64,000 nucleotides of DNA from Halobacteriovorax sp. (GTDB taxonomy: Bacteria > Bdellovibrionota > Bacteriovoracia > Bacteriovoracales > Bacteriovoracaceae): NCBI GenBank assembly GCA_002720865.1, contig PBIO01000014.1, positions 124,001-188,000 of the forward strand, in the 5' to 3' direction. A program made the position numbers and the translations under genes. Positions 44,284 through 51,762 of the stretch are shown here, piece by piece. The notes below the pieces were generated by a model. The model saw only the letters and a program-made list of their open reading frames with translations. It did no database searches and was not told where the DNA came from. Positions within the stretch are counted from its first letter, which is position 1. Each line of letters begins with the position of its first letter.

Positions 44284-44595
44284 CTAAGGAACCACAATTA
44301 TTTGCTTTTGAGTTGGTTGCTTTAAATTATGATTAGTTGCCATGGATCTTAAGTTCTTCGTAGATAGAAGTTTAGCTTTTTTAGCTTTTAGTTCTTTATT
44401 TTCCATTAAGCTTTTTTCAATTTTTGAATTTACTTCATTAACTTTATAATCCAACTCAACACCTTTCATTCTGAAAAGAACAAACAAAATCGAAATTGTT
44501 ATAAAAGTTAAGGAAAGGGGAAAACCGTGGCTACTAAAAAATGTGTCTTTAAGTTTATCACTTATTTTTATTTTTCGTTTTACTCGAGTAGACAT
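44284..44595 (-). CDS. ftsL: FtsL-like division protein
   Basis: The 103-residue protein has a basic cytoplasmic tail, one membrane helix (about 25-45) and a periplasmic coiled coil (K-V-N-E-V-N-S-K-I-E-K-S-L). It ends with the short motif M-A-T-N-H-N-L-K-Q-P, typical of FtsL. It lies between rsmH and ftsI, where ftsL always is. FtsL forms a complex with FtsB and FtsQ that activates FtsWI. Sequence conservation in this family is weak, so topology and place carry the call. Confidence 0.85.
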   Translation of the reverse strand: MSTRVKRKIKISDKLKDTFFSSHGFPLSLTFITISILFVLFRMKGVELDYKVNEVNSKIEKSLMENKELKAKKAKLLSTKNLRSMATNHNLKQPTQKQIIVVP

Positions 44596-44605
44596 AAGAT
44601 CCCTG

Positions 44606-45544
44606 CTAATTAATCTTTTGTATTACTCTTAGTTTAGCACTTCTCGCCCTTGGATTGTTTAAAATTTCTTCTTGTGTTGGCAAAACTGGTTTTTTTGTTA
44701 AAATTTTTAATCCTTCATCTTCTTTGGCTGCATCTTTAAACGACCATTTTACTATTCTATCTTCCAAAGAATGAAAGCTAATAATTTGAATTATTCCCCC
44801 TATATTTAATAAAGGAAATAACTCAGGTATTAATTTTTCTATAACTGTAAGCTCTTGATTTACTTCAATTCGTAAGGCCTGAAACGTCCTCGTTGCAGGG
44901 TGAGGCTTCTTATGTCGTTGCGCCGGAGGGTAAGATAAAAAAACAACCTCTTCTAATTCTTTAGTGGTTCTAAATGGATTTTCTTTTCTTTTCTCAACAA
45001 TATTTCGCGCAATTCTTCTACTTAATCTTTCTTCGCCATATTTATAAATTATATTGGCCAAGTCTTCTTCATCATAAGTATTAACAACATCTGCAGCTGT
45101 AATAGCTTCATCGTCCCCGTAATTCATCCTCATATCCAAAGGACCATCTTCTCTATAAGAAAATCCTCTTTCTGCTTTATCAAACTGATGACTTGAAACC
45201 CCTAAATCGATTGTTACGAAATCTATCCCTGGTACACCATGAGTTTCTTTATATTCTTCGAATTTCTTAGGAAAGTTTACAAAGTTTGAATAGATTAATT
45301 CTATATCTTTCGAGAATGGTGATTCTTCAATTTTCTTTTTACCAGTTGCGATCGCATCTGGATCTTGATCAAATCCAATAATTTTCGAATTTGGTCTTTC
45401 TTCTAAAATGGAAAAGACATGACCCCCGCCACCAAACGTCAGGTCAGCACCAAGAATATTTTCTTTATCTTTCAACAAATTTTTAATGTTTTCCACAATT
45501 TCTATTTTTAGAACAGATTCATGGTTTCCAAATTCGTATGTCAT
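44606..45544 (-). CDS. rsmH: 16S rRNA m4C1402 methyltransferase RsmH (MraW)
   Basis: RsmH methylates N4 of C1402 of 16S rRNA using SAM. The 312-residue protein has H-E-S-V-L at the start, L-G-A-D-L-T-F-G-G-G-G-H (SAM loop), G-F-D-Q-D-P-D-A-I, D-L-G-V-S-S-H-Q-F-D, and R-T-F-Q-A-L-R-I-E-V-N-Q-E-L, then I-S-F-H-S-L-E-D-R. Length and motif set are standard. Its ATG overlaps the mtnP stop by one base. mraZ, its usual upstream neighbour, is missing here. Confidence 0.97.
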   Translation of the reverse strand: MTYEFGNHESVLKIEIVENIKNLLKDKENILGADLTFGGGGHVFSILEERPNSKIIGFDQDPDAIATGKKKIEESPFSKDIELIYSNFVNFPKKFEEYKETHGVPGIDFVTIDLGVSSHQFDKAERGFSYREDGPLDMRMNYGDDEAITAADVVNTYDEEDLANIIYKYGEERLSRRIARNIVEKRKENPFRTTKELEEVVFLSYPPAQRHKKPHPATRTFQALRIEVNQELTVIEKLIPELFPLLNIGGIIQIISFHSLEDRIVKWSFKDAAKEDEGLKILTKKPVLPTQEEILNNPRARSAKLRVIQKIN

Positions 45545-46383
45545 TACTTAGTTAAAACCTCTACGATTTCTTTTTGTTGTTCACTTAGACTATCTATTGG
45601 TGTCAAAATTCCTACTCTGTTCTCCTTAGGAAATTCAAATTGGTTTTCATGGAGTTTTTTTAATACCAGCTTCACAACTTTATTTGCGTTAGCGTTATTA
45701 TCCTTCATAACCTTCATGATTTCATCTACCGAACAATGCTCCTCTTTCCAGCAATCATAATCCGTTACCATAGCAATAGTTGCATAAGCCATTCCCGCTT
45801 CCTTAGCTAGGTATGACTCAGGTACATTTGTCATACCTATAACACTTGCACCAAAGCTACGATAAATTTCAGATTCCGCTCTTGAAGAAAACTGAGGCCC
45901 CTCAATGCAAATATAAGACCCCCCATCCGAACTTTTCACGTCACATTCCCTACAGGAATCTATTAATATTTCTCTAAGCTTCTCATCAACGGGATAAGCT
46001 GCTGAAACATGTGCGACAATACCGTTTCCAAAAAAAGTCCTCTCCCTTTTTCCCTTGGTCCAATCAATAAAATTATCAGGAGTTACAAAAGTTCTAGGGG
46101 GTAATTCCTCTTTCAAACTTCCAACAGCAGATACTGAAACTATGTATTCCACTCCAAGTTTTTTTAAAGCATAAATATTTGCTCTATAATTTACTTCTGA
46201 TGGCAATAATTTATGACCCCTTCCGTGACGTGGTAGGAAAAAGGCCGTAACACCCTCGACCTCTGCTTCAATAATTGAGTCACTTGGGCTACCAAAGGGA
46301 GTTTCTACTTTATGTTCTTTAATAGTTTTTATCCCTTCTAGTTCATAAATCCCACTTCCACCTATAATACCGATTGTTGACAT
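45544..46383 (-). CDS. mtnP: S-methyl-5'-thioadenosine phosphorylase
   Basis: MtnP cleaves methylthioadenosine to adenine and methylthioribose 1-phosphate in the methionine salvage pathway. The 279-residue protein (from the ATG at 46383, GGGAG seven bases upstream) has I-G-I-I-G-G-S-G-I-Y, P-R-H-G-R-G-H and V-S-A-V-G-S-L. It also has I-E-G-P-Q-F-S-S-R-A-E-S and V-I-G-M-T-N-V-P-E, where MTA phosphorylases show M-T-N-x-P-E. A TTG 24 bases upstream is unlikely. It heads the division cluster, replacing mraZ. A co-regulation of salvage and division genes is not expected and may be chance. Confidence 0.93.
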   Translation of the reverse strand: MSTIGIIGGSGIYELEGIKTIKEHKVETPFGSPSDSIIEAEVEGVTAFFLPRHGRGHKLLPSEVNYRANIYALKKLGVEYIVSVSAVGSLKEELPPRTFVTPDNFIDWTKGKRERTFFGNGIVAHVSAAYPVDEKLREILIDSCRECDVKSSDGGSYICIEGPQFSSRAESEIYRSFGASVIGMTNVPESYLAKEAGMAYATIAMVTDYDCWKEEHCSVDEIMKVMKDNNANANKVVKLVLKKLHENQFEFPKENRVGILTPIDSLSEQQKEIVEVLTK

Positions 46384-46463
46384 AAATATACTCCCTATTT
46401 TTTCCAAATTTGACTCAAATCACTCAGAGTGTCAAAATACAAATCTCCCACATAATAACAGAT

Positions 46464-47648
46464 ATGGAATTAAGAACATACATTGAAAATTATATTCAAA
46501 AAAGTTTCAAAAAAAGGGGCTTATTCAAAAAGGCTGCAAAAGTAAGCCTTAGCGAAATATTGGCCAGAGTAGAGGACTTCAGCTCAGACCCTTCACCTCA
46601 AAGTTTAATAATTCTTCTCAGAGGACTAACAACCTCTGGTGTTTATATCTCTAGAACATTTCTAAGATACTTAGTTTCACATGTTCAATTCAATAATGAA
46701 GAAAAGCCAAAACTATCAGATCTTGAAAAGCAATTAATAAGGTCCGTGTACTCCCTAGAGGAAATCGACCCTCATACAGCGGGCGCGAAAGAAGTGTTTA
46801 ATGCCATATTTAAAGATCAAATTTTAAAACATGAAGACGAAAACTATTTAATAACCAATGATATTGTAAAACTCGACTCCACAATAGTCCTGGTTTCCGG
46901 TGTCTTAAATGAAATTTTCTCAAATGCTGCATTTGAAAGAGGTGCCCAACATTTATCTAAAAACCTAGGTACACATTATATATGCCCTAAGGTACATGGA
47001 ACCAAGAGTGTGAAGCACAATGCGGATCTGTTAAAGAATCAATTATTAGACTATTCTAATGATAATCCTGATGAAAAGTTATGGCTCTTGGCCTTTTCAA
47101 AAGGTGGTTTAGATTGCCTTCATTTTCTTGTAGATAATCCTGAGTTTAGCGAGAAGCATATTTGTGGATTATCAACTATTGCAAGCCCTATTCTTGGAGC
47201 TGATCACTTAAATCATAAAATTTTAAAGTTCGTTAATTCTTTGCATGACTACTCTGACAATCAGATTTATAAGTTTTTCGAAAAGCAGTATGATTTTTTG
47301 TTTAATGAATTTCAAAAATCCCTCTCTCAAGAAAGACAAAAAACTTGGTTTTTTAATAATCATGAAAGATTGCCTAGTTTAGATTTTTATACATCATTGG
47401 CGATGGAATCAAATTGGAATGAGAGTCATTTTTGGATGATGCTTACAAAAGCTTTTTTCCAGAATCAAAAGTTAAATGATGGCATAGTCATTGCTGAAAA
47501 CGCATTATTTCCAAGCTATTTTGATTCTCACAATTTTGGTATTGTTAAAGGTCACCATCTTGTTGGAACCAGGTCTAGCTCTTACAATCAAGAAGCTCTT
47601 TTAGAAGCTCATATTATTTATCTACAATACAAAAAACTTTTGAGCTAA
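46464..47648 (+). CDS. putative alpha/beta hydrolase (lipase-like)
   Basis: The 394-residue protein contains [11 protein letters not shown] near residue 212. This is a nucleophile-elbow pattern in which the first Gly of G-x-S-x-G is replaced by Ala. [10 protein letters not shown] (near 140) could be the first strand with its oxyanion loop. Late His residues (K-G-H-H-L-V-G) could complete a triad. There is no signal peptide, so it is cytoplasmic. I start at ATG 46464; a TTG at 46410 would add 18 residues. It is transcribed away from the division cluster from a 79-base shared region. No substrate is evident. Confidence 0.65.
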   Translation: MELRTYIENYIQKSFKKRGLFKKAAKVSLSEILARVEDFSSDPSPQSLIILLRGLTTSGVYISRTFLRYLVSHVQFNNEEKPKLSDLEKQLIRSVYSLEEIDPHTAGAKEVFNAIFKDQILKHEDENYLITNDIVKLDSTIVLVSGVLNEIFSNAAFERGAQHLSKNLGTHYICPKVHGTKSVKHNADLLKNQLLDYSNDNPDEKLWLLAFSKGGLDCLHFLVDNPEFSEKHICGLSTIASPILGADHLNHKILKFVNSLHDYSDNQIYKFFEKQYDFLFNEFQKSLSQERQKTWFFNNHERLPSLDFYTSLAMESNWNESHFWMMLTKAFFQNQKLNDGIVIAENALFPSYFDSHNFGIVKGHHLVGTRSSSYNQEALLEAHIIYLQYKKLLS

Positions 47649-48232
47649 AGACCCGATTTTAGGTTCATCAAAACTAGTTTACTAATTGTTTTCAGTGTTT
47701 CAAAGACACCAACTCCATCTGTCGCTACAGATTCAAATGAAGGGAGATTTCTCTTATTCAATTTACTTTCAAGTTCTTCAATTGAAACAACGTTAGGTAA
47801 ATCCCTCTTATTCCATTGCATAACAATAGGAAGCTGCTCAATATCATAACCTTGTTCCTTGAGGTTTTTCTCCATTCCTTGAAGGCTTTCTAAATTGGCT
47901 TCCATTCGTTCAACTTGTGAATCAGCAACAAACACGATTCCATCAACTCCTCTTAAGATCAATTTTCGACTTGCCTCATAAAAAACTTGGCCAGGAACTG
48001 TATATAAATGAAACCGAGTTTTAAATCCTCTTATTTCTCCTAAATCAAGCGGTAAGAAATCAAAAAAGAGAGTTCTTTCATTTTCAGTACTAAGACTAAT
48101 CATATCTCCGCGCGAATCGCCGGCTGTTTTCTTATATACGTATTGGATATTCGTCGTTTTACCACCCATACCTGGACCGTAAAAGACAATCTTACAATTA
48201 ACTTCCTTCGTCTGATAATTCACAAAGGACAT
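47645..48232 (-). CDS. mglA: Ras-like GTPase MglA
   Basis: MglA is a small GTPase that sets cell polarity; in Myxococcus it drives gliding and in predatory bacteria it affects invasion and pilus function. The 195-residue protein has M-S-F-V-N-Y at the start, the P-loop G-P-G-M-G-G-K-T-T (residues 19-27), [18 protein letters not shown], and Q-W-N-K-R-D (guanine-binding N-K-x-D). Length and motifs are those of MglA. The ATG at 48232 has AGGAG six bases upstream. It lies one base after the mglB-like gene, the usual operon. Confidence 0.96.
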   Translation of the reverse strand: MSFVNYQTKEVNCKIVFYGPGMGGKTTNIQYVYKKTAGDSRGDMISLSTENERTLFFDFLPLDLGEIRGFKTRFHLYTVPGQVFYEASRKLILRGVDGIVFVADSQVERMEANLESLQGMEKNLKEQGYDIEQLPIVMQWNKRDLPNVVSIEELESKLNKRNLPSFESVATDGVGVFETLKTISKLVLMNLKSGL

Positions 48233-48233
48233 A

Positions 48234-48716
48234 CTAAACTCCTGCAAACGAGAAAATTTTCTCGATTTCATCATCGGTTATATTTTCAAACAATGGTTCT
48301 TCCATATTTTCCCTTGCATCAAAATATATACTCAGTTCTTCTATAATCTGTTGAGACACATTCCTTAATTTGTTTTTCAAAATCGCTGGATTAATCTCAT
48401 TTTTAAAAAATAATCCCAAGTAAAACTTCTCTGTAGAAGCATTTATGGGAAGGATATAGATTCCGGAATCGGATGTATCAAATCCTAATCTAAAATAATT
48501 TTTCTCCTCAACGGGAAAAAAATTAGCCATCGCCTCAGCTGCTTGCCAAGCCCCGGCCATTAGAGCTCCTAAAGTTTGCTTGTCTTTTTCACTAATTTCT
48601 TGATCTTGCTCAAATACCACGACGCCATCTTGTCTCGCCAATATAAGCGTACTTTCTATGGAGTTTTTCTTTAGAACTCTAGCTATTGAACTTCGTAAAG
48701 TATCTTTATCTACCAT
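48234..48716 (-). CDS. mglB: Roadblock/LC7-domain GTPase-activating protein (MglB)
   Basis: MglB is the GAP partner of MglA and helps place it at one pole. The 160-residue protein has a Roadblock/LC7 fold (A-R-Q-D-G-V-V-V-F, then [13 protein letters not shown]) in the first 110 residues. A helical acidic tail follows that ends D-E-I-E-K-I-F-S-F. It immediately precedes mglA, with one base between. Its fit to MglB is by fold and pairing; the tail is longer than in some homologues. Confidence 0.88.
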   Translation of the reverse strand: MVDKDTLRSSIARVLKKNSIESTLILARQDGVVVFEQDQEISEKDKQTLGALMAGAWQAAEAMANFFPVEEKNYFRLGFDTSDSGIYILPINASTEKFYLGLFFKNEINPAILKNKLRNVSQQIIEELSIYFDARENMEEPLFENITDDEIEKIFSFAGV

Positions 48717-48722
48717 AATTTC

Positions 48723-49316
48723 CTATAACGATTTTCTATTCTTTAGAGCTTGAGATATCGTTAACGAATCTAAATACTCCAAACTTCCCCCTATGGGAAC
48801 TCCAAATCCTATTCTATCAACTTTAATTGTATCTGGGAGGACTTCATTAATATATGAACAAGTCGCATCACCTTCAATTGAAGGGTTTATTGCTAGAACA
48901 ACTGTTTCCGTATTTCCATCAATGACTTTTTTACACAATTTACTTATTCCAAGCTGATCTGGACCGATTCCCTTAAGAGGATTTAAAACACCTCCTAATA
49001 CAAAATAACTCCCGGCAAACTCGCCACTGTTCTCAATGGCCAAAAGATCACTCATAGACTCAACCACACACATCATCTGACTTTCATTTCTACGAGGGTC
49101 CTTGCAAAGCTCACACAAGATATCATCTGCCAAAGAATTACAGCTTTCACATTTCTTTATATTTAATAAGTTTTCGATGCCTGAACTTAAGTTTTTAATA
49201 TTTTCGTCATCCCAATTTAGAATTGACAGTGAAAGTCTTAATGCAGATCTTTCACCAACACCTGGCAATCTTTTAAGTTGAGATACAGCATTTTCTAATG
49301 TTTTGGGTAGATCCAT
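48723..49316 (-). CDS. recR: recombination protein RecR
   Basis: RecR works with RecO/RecF to load RecA at gaps. The 197-residue protein has an N-terminal helix-hairpin-helix (L-P-G-V-G-E-R-S-A-L-R), a zinc finger with Cys56, Cys59, Cys68 and Cys71, and a Toprim domain (M-M-C-V-V-E-S-M-S-D, then L-G-G-V-L-N-P-L-K-G-I-G-P). It also has L-A-I-N-P-S-I-E-G-D-A-T, usually N-P-T-x-E-G-x-A-T. The set dnaX-ebfC-recR is the classical order. Confidence 0.96.
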   Translation of the reverse strand: MDLPKTLENAVSQLKRLPGVGERSALRLSLSILNWDDENIKNLSSGIENLLNIKKCESCNSLADDILCELCKDPRRNESQMMCVVESMSDLLAIENSGEFAGSYFVLGGVLNPLKGIGPDQLGISKLCKKVIDGNTETVVLAINPSIEGDATCSYINEVLPDTIKVDRIGFGVPIGGSLEYLDSLTISQALKNRKSL

Positions 49317-49320
49317 ATAT

Positions 49321-49635
49321 TTAAAACATTCCTGGGATTGATAGTCCGCCAGTAACCTTAGACATTGCCTTAGACACCATATCTTGAGATTCCTTAACCG
49401 CTTGATTAACTGCCGTTTTTACCATTTCTTCCAGCATTTCAACGTCATTAGGATCAACACATTCTTTATCAAGGGAGAAGTCTAATATTTCCTGCTTTCC
49501 ATTTATCTTGATTTTAATCATTCCACCACCAGAGGAAAATTCCATCTCTCTAGACTCTAGTTCCTTCTGGAGTGTTGCCATTTTTTGTTGCATTTGCTGT
49601 GCTTGTTTCATCAAGTTATTTAGGTTCTTAGCCAT
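49321..49635 (-). CDS. YbaB/EbfC family nucleoid-associated protein
   Basis: The 104-residue protein has an N-terminal helix (M-K-Q-A-Q-Q-M-Q-Q-K-M) followed by the family's beta region (G-G-G-M-I-K-I-K-I-N-G-K-Q-E-I). Its C-terminal helix is A-V-N-Q-A-V-K-E-S-Q-D-M-V, then G-G-L-S-I-P-G-M-F. Such dimers bind DNA without strong sequence specificity. It lies between dnaX and recR as in most bacteria. Confidence 0.95.
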   Translation of the reverse strand: MAKNLNNLMKQAQQMQQKMATLQKELESREMEFSSGGGMIKIKINGKQEILDFSLDKECVDPNDVEMLEEMVKTAVNQAVKESQDMVSKAMSKVTGGLSIPGMF

Positions 49636-49643
49636 AAAATCCT

Positions 49644-50258
49644 CTACTGTTTTTTGTTAACGATAACTTTATCAACCTTAGTATTAAAAAGGCTTTCGGC
49701 CATCTTAAGGTGTTGGTTATCTAACATATTTTTTTCTTTCTCTTTTATTGCTTCTTCTAGCTTCATGTCTTTTATATTTGCAACTGAGTGAAACTCTTCT
49801 TCTTGCCCCTTAAGATCAAACTCTAGCTCTAACTTATCCAATGAAACTTCATAATAGACTGAAAGTTCTGCTAATATCTTTGTTCTCACTTCTTGCTGAG
49901 AAAGGTACTCATAGAATACTTTTGCTGATTTAGGGAAACCTAATTTTACGGCCAGCGTCTCTCCAATTTTTTTTGGCTCAGAAATTATATTACCTTGCTC
50001 AAGGTTATGCCCGGTAGCAGGAGAGATTTCGTGAACATGATTTAAAAAACCATTCCAAGTCCGTGGTCCTTCAACCTTTGGAGCTGGTTTAGCTGGTTCC
50101 ACTGGCTCTTCGGTTTTTGGTTTCTCAGCTTTTACATTTTCAACTGGTATATCTAAAGGAATTTTTATTTTTTTAGGTTCTTCACTTTCGGCTTTAATTT
50201 CTGGTTTTACTTCTTTATTTACTTTTTTTACTTCAGTTTTTACTTCAATCTTTTTTTT
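49644..50258 (-). CDS. dnaX: DnaX tau-specific C-terminal part, reached only by recoding
   Basis: This frame continues from the A-run at 50251-50261 to a stop at 49644 and has no plausible start of its own. A GTG at 50102 is in frame but lies mid-linker. It begins with a Lys/Glu/Pro-rich linker (K-T-E-V-K-K-V-N-K-E-V-K-P) and ends with about 130 residues (W-N-G-F-L-N-H-V, then L-A-E-L-S-V-Y-Y-E) resembling the tau tail that contacts the alpha polymerase. Relative to the dnaX N-terminal frame it is +1 (equivalently -2). Ribosomal or RNA-polymerase slippage on the 11-A run would join them into a protein of about 570 residues. Confidence 0.75.
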   Translation of the reverse strand, partial: KKKIEVKTEVKKVNKEVKPEIKAESEEPKKIKIPLDIPVENVKAEKPKTEEPVEPAKPAPKVEGPRTWNGFLNHVHEISPATGHNLEQGNIISEPKKIGETLAVKLGFPKSAKVFYEYLSQQEVRTKILAELSVYYEVSLDKLELEFDLKGQEEEFHSVANIKDMKLEEAIKEKEKNMLDNQHLKMAESLFNTKVDKVIVNKKQ

Positions 50259-51342
50259 TTTGAACCTTTTGACCTAGCTCTTCTCTCCTGACACAAATTT
50301 TTTGCAAAATAATTTCTAGTGTTTTTCCAAGATCATAAGTCTTTGATGCCCACTCAAGATCTTTAGAGAGGGTTTCATATATCCACATCAACTCTTGGGG
50401 TCCATAGGAATCCAATGAAGCGGTATAAGCCGTCTTTCCACCCATTAAGGAGTTTATGAGTTCATAAAAAGTATCAATCAAGCCATGATAAATTTTTTCT
50501 GAAGATACATTTTCAGTTTGTAATCCTCGATATACTTCGCTCATAGACCTCACATCCCCGGAAAGGATATGTTCTGCTAACTCGTATAGACTTGTTTGTT
50601 TTGCTAAGCCTAAACCTAGGAACAATGTATTCTCATCAATATTATTATTTTCAGAAAAAGTTAAAAGTTGATCTAGAATACTAAGCGAGTCTCTAACTGA
50701 ACCATTTCCAAAGAAGCTGATCTTTTCTACGATATTTTTATTTTCAAAAGTAATACCTTCTTTTTCGGCTATCATTTCTATCAAAGCATTCAGTTTTTCA
50801 AGACTAGGACTTCTAAAATCAAATCTTTGGCATCTAGATAACACCGTATCTAAGATTTTCTCTGGCTCAGTCGTAGCAAAAATAAAGATCACATGCTCTG
50901 GTGGCTCTTCTAGTGTTTTTAATAGAGCGTTGAATGCACTTGAAGAAAGCATATGCACTTCATCGATAATATAGACTCTATACTTTCCTGTAGATGGTAA
51001 AAACTGAACGTTATTAATAAGCTCTCGAATATTATCAACCGAGTTATTTGATGCTCCATCAATCTCAATAACATCTAACGACTGAGTATCTGCAAAGTTT
51101 TCACAGCTTGCACAAGCCTCACAGGCCTGACCATCATCTCCTAGGTTTTCGCATCTAATACTTTTAGCAAAAATTCTTGCAACTGATGTTTTTCCTACTC
51201 CTCGTGTTCCCGTAAAAAGATAAGCATGACCCGTTCTACCTCTTTTTAAGGCATTCATAAGAGAGGTTGTAATATGCTCTTGGCCTATTACATCTTCAAA
51301 TTTTCTTGGTCTCCATTTACGTGAGAGTACTTGATAGCTCAT
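50245..51342 (-). CDS. dnaX: DNA polymerase III clamp-loader subunit DnaX (gamma form, zero frame)
   Basis: DnaX is the ATPase of the clamp loader. The 365-residue zero-frame product contains the AAA+ domain: Walker A G-T-R-G-V-G-K-T (residues 45-52), a zinc finger with C-E-A-C-A-S-C-E, Walker B Y-I-I-D-E-V-H-M-L, and sensor F-A-T-T-E-P-E-K. Domain III follows to about residue 350. It ends Q-K-K-K-D just after an 11-A run, giving a gamma-like short protein. The tau tail lies in another frame downstream, and slippage at the run is the likely link. In E. coli the long form is the zero-frame product; here the order is reversed. Confidence 0.93.
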   Translation of the reverse strand: MSYQVLSRKWRPRKFEDVIGQEHITTSLMNALKRGRTGHAYLFTGTRGVGKTSVARIFAKSIRCENLGDDGQACEACASCENFADTQSLDVIEIDGASNNSVDNIRELINNVQFLPSTGKYRVYIIDEVHMLSSSAFNALLKTLEEPPEHVIFIFATTEPEKILDTVLSRCQRFDFRSPSLEKLNALIEMIAEKEGITFENKNIVEKISFFGNGSVRDSLSILDQLLTFSENNNIDENTLFLGLGLAKQTSLYELAEHILSGDVRSMSEVYRGLQTENVSSEKIYHGLIDTFYELINSLMGGKTAYTASLDSYGPQELMWIYETLSKDLEWASKTYDLGKTLEIILQKICVRREELGQKVQKKKD

Positions 51343-51421
51343 TAAAAACTAGGTCCCGATTCGGCCGAATTGCCAATGAGAGAGTTTACCGAGGAAAAAA
51401 AAGGGTGGCAAAAAAAGATAA

Positions 51422-51523
51422 GCGGCAATAGGGCTAAATGCACAGCAGCGCTTTGGCTACCGTTGCTTCCTTCCGGACCTGGCGGAGTTCACCCAGCAAC
51501 TGCTTGCATCGCCCTATTACCGC
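51422..51523 (-). ncRNA. ffs: signal recognition particle RNA (4.5S type)
   Basis: The RNA contains the SRP domain IV loop with the strictly conserved CAGGTCCGGAAGGAAGCA in the middle. The ends pair as GCGGTAATAGGGC with GCCCTATTGCCGC (one G-U). Its 3' end is followed by TTATCTTTTTTT, a T-rich terminator. It binds Ffh and targets nascent membrane proteins. It lies directly upstream of dnaX on the same strand, as in several groups. Ends are approximate to within a few bases. Confidence 0.95.
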
Positions 51524-51527
51524 GGCT

Positions 51528-51556
51528 ATTTAATGTTTATTTCAAGAAGTTGTCAA
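51528..51556 (-). promoter_or_regulatory. sigma-70 type promoter of SRP RNA
   Basis: TTGACA at 51551-51556 on the minus strand is 17 bases from TTAAAT (51528-51533). It stands just before the predicted 5' end of the SRP RNA, at normal promoter spacing. The island's left repeat begins 22 bases upstream of it. Confidence 0.75.
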
Positions 51557-51577
51557 TATTGCGCGTCACGCAAAAAT

Positions 51578-51641
51578 AAGAATGGCGGAGGACAAGAGAT
51601 TCGAACTCTCGATACCCGGAGGTATACCCGCTTTCCAAGCG
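51578..51641 (-). repeat. left copy of 64-bp direct repeat (attachment site)
   Basis: 64 bases identical to 55759-55822, which is the 3' part of tRNA-Ser(GGA) plus flanking bases. It marks the far end of an element inserted at the tRNA gene. Confidence 0.9.
51583..51641 (-). pseudogene. truncated tRNA-Ser(GGA), 3' 59 nt including anticodon arm
   Basis: The sequence equals the intact tRNA-Ser(GGA) at 55764-55853 from the CCA end through the anticodon arm. It then diverges completely, so D arm and 5' acceptor strand are missing and no functional tRNA can form. It is the displaced 3' end left when the island integrated. Confidence 0.9.
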
Positions 51642-51689
51642 TGTTTAATTATGCATTTTTCTAGAACAACCAGAATATCGGGGGTATCC

Positions 51690-51730
51690 AAGTCTAATTC
51701 CTCTTGTTGCTACTTGTTATTATTAGACTT
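51690..51730. repeat. 9-bp inverted repeat near the left island end
   Basis: AAGTCTAAT and ATTAGACTT lie 23 bases apart, between the protease stop (51763) and the left repeat. It is too widely spaced for a clear terminator; it may be a recombinase arm-site relic or chance. Confidence 0.3.
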
Positions 51731-51762
51731 ATTGTTTATTCATTGACCAATATTCTCGCTTA

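Noticed and set aside
50245-50261. E. coli-type -1 ribosomal frameshift in dnaX
   Set aside because: The -1 frame after the A run reaches TAA within about 20 bases; only the +1/-2 frame stays open through the tau region.
51583-51760. Second functional tRNA-Ser, possibly with an intron
   Set aside because: After the anticodon arm the sequence diverges fully and no D arm or 5' acceptor strand (GCGGAGGATTGG) is found downstream; it is a truncated att fragment.
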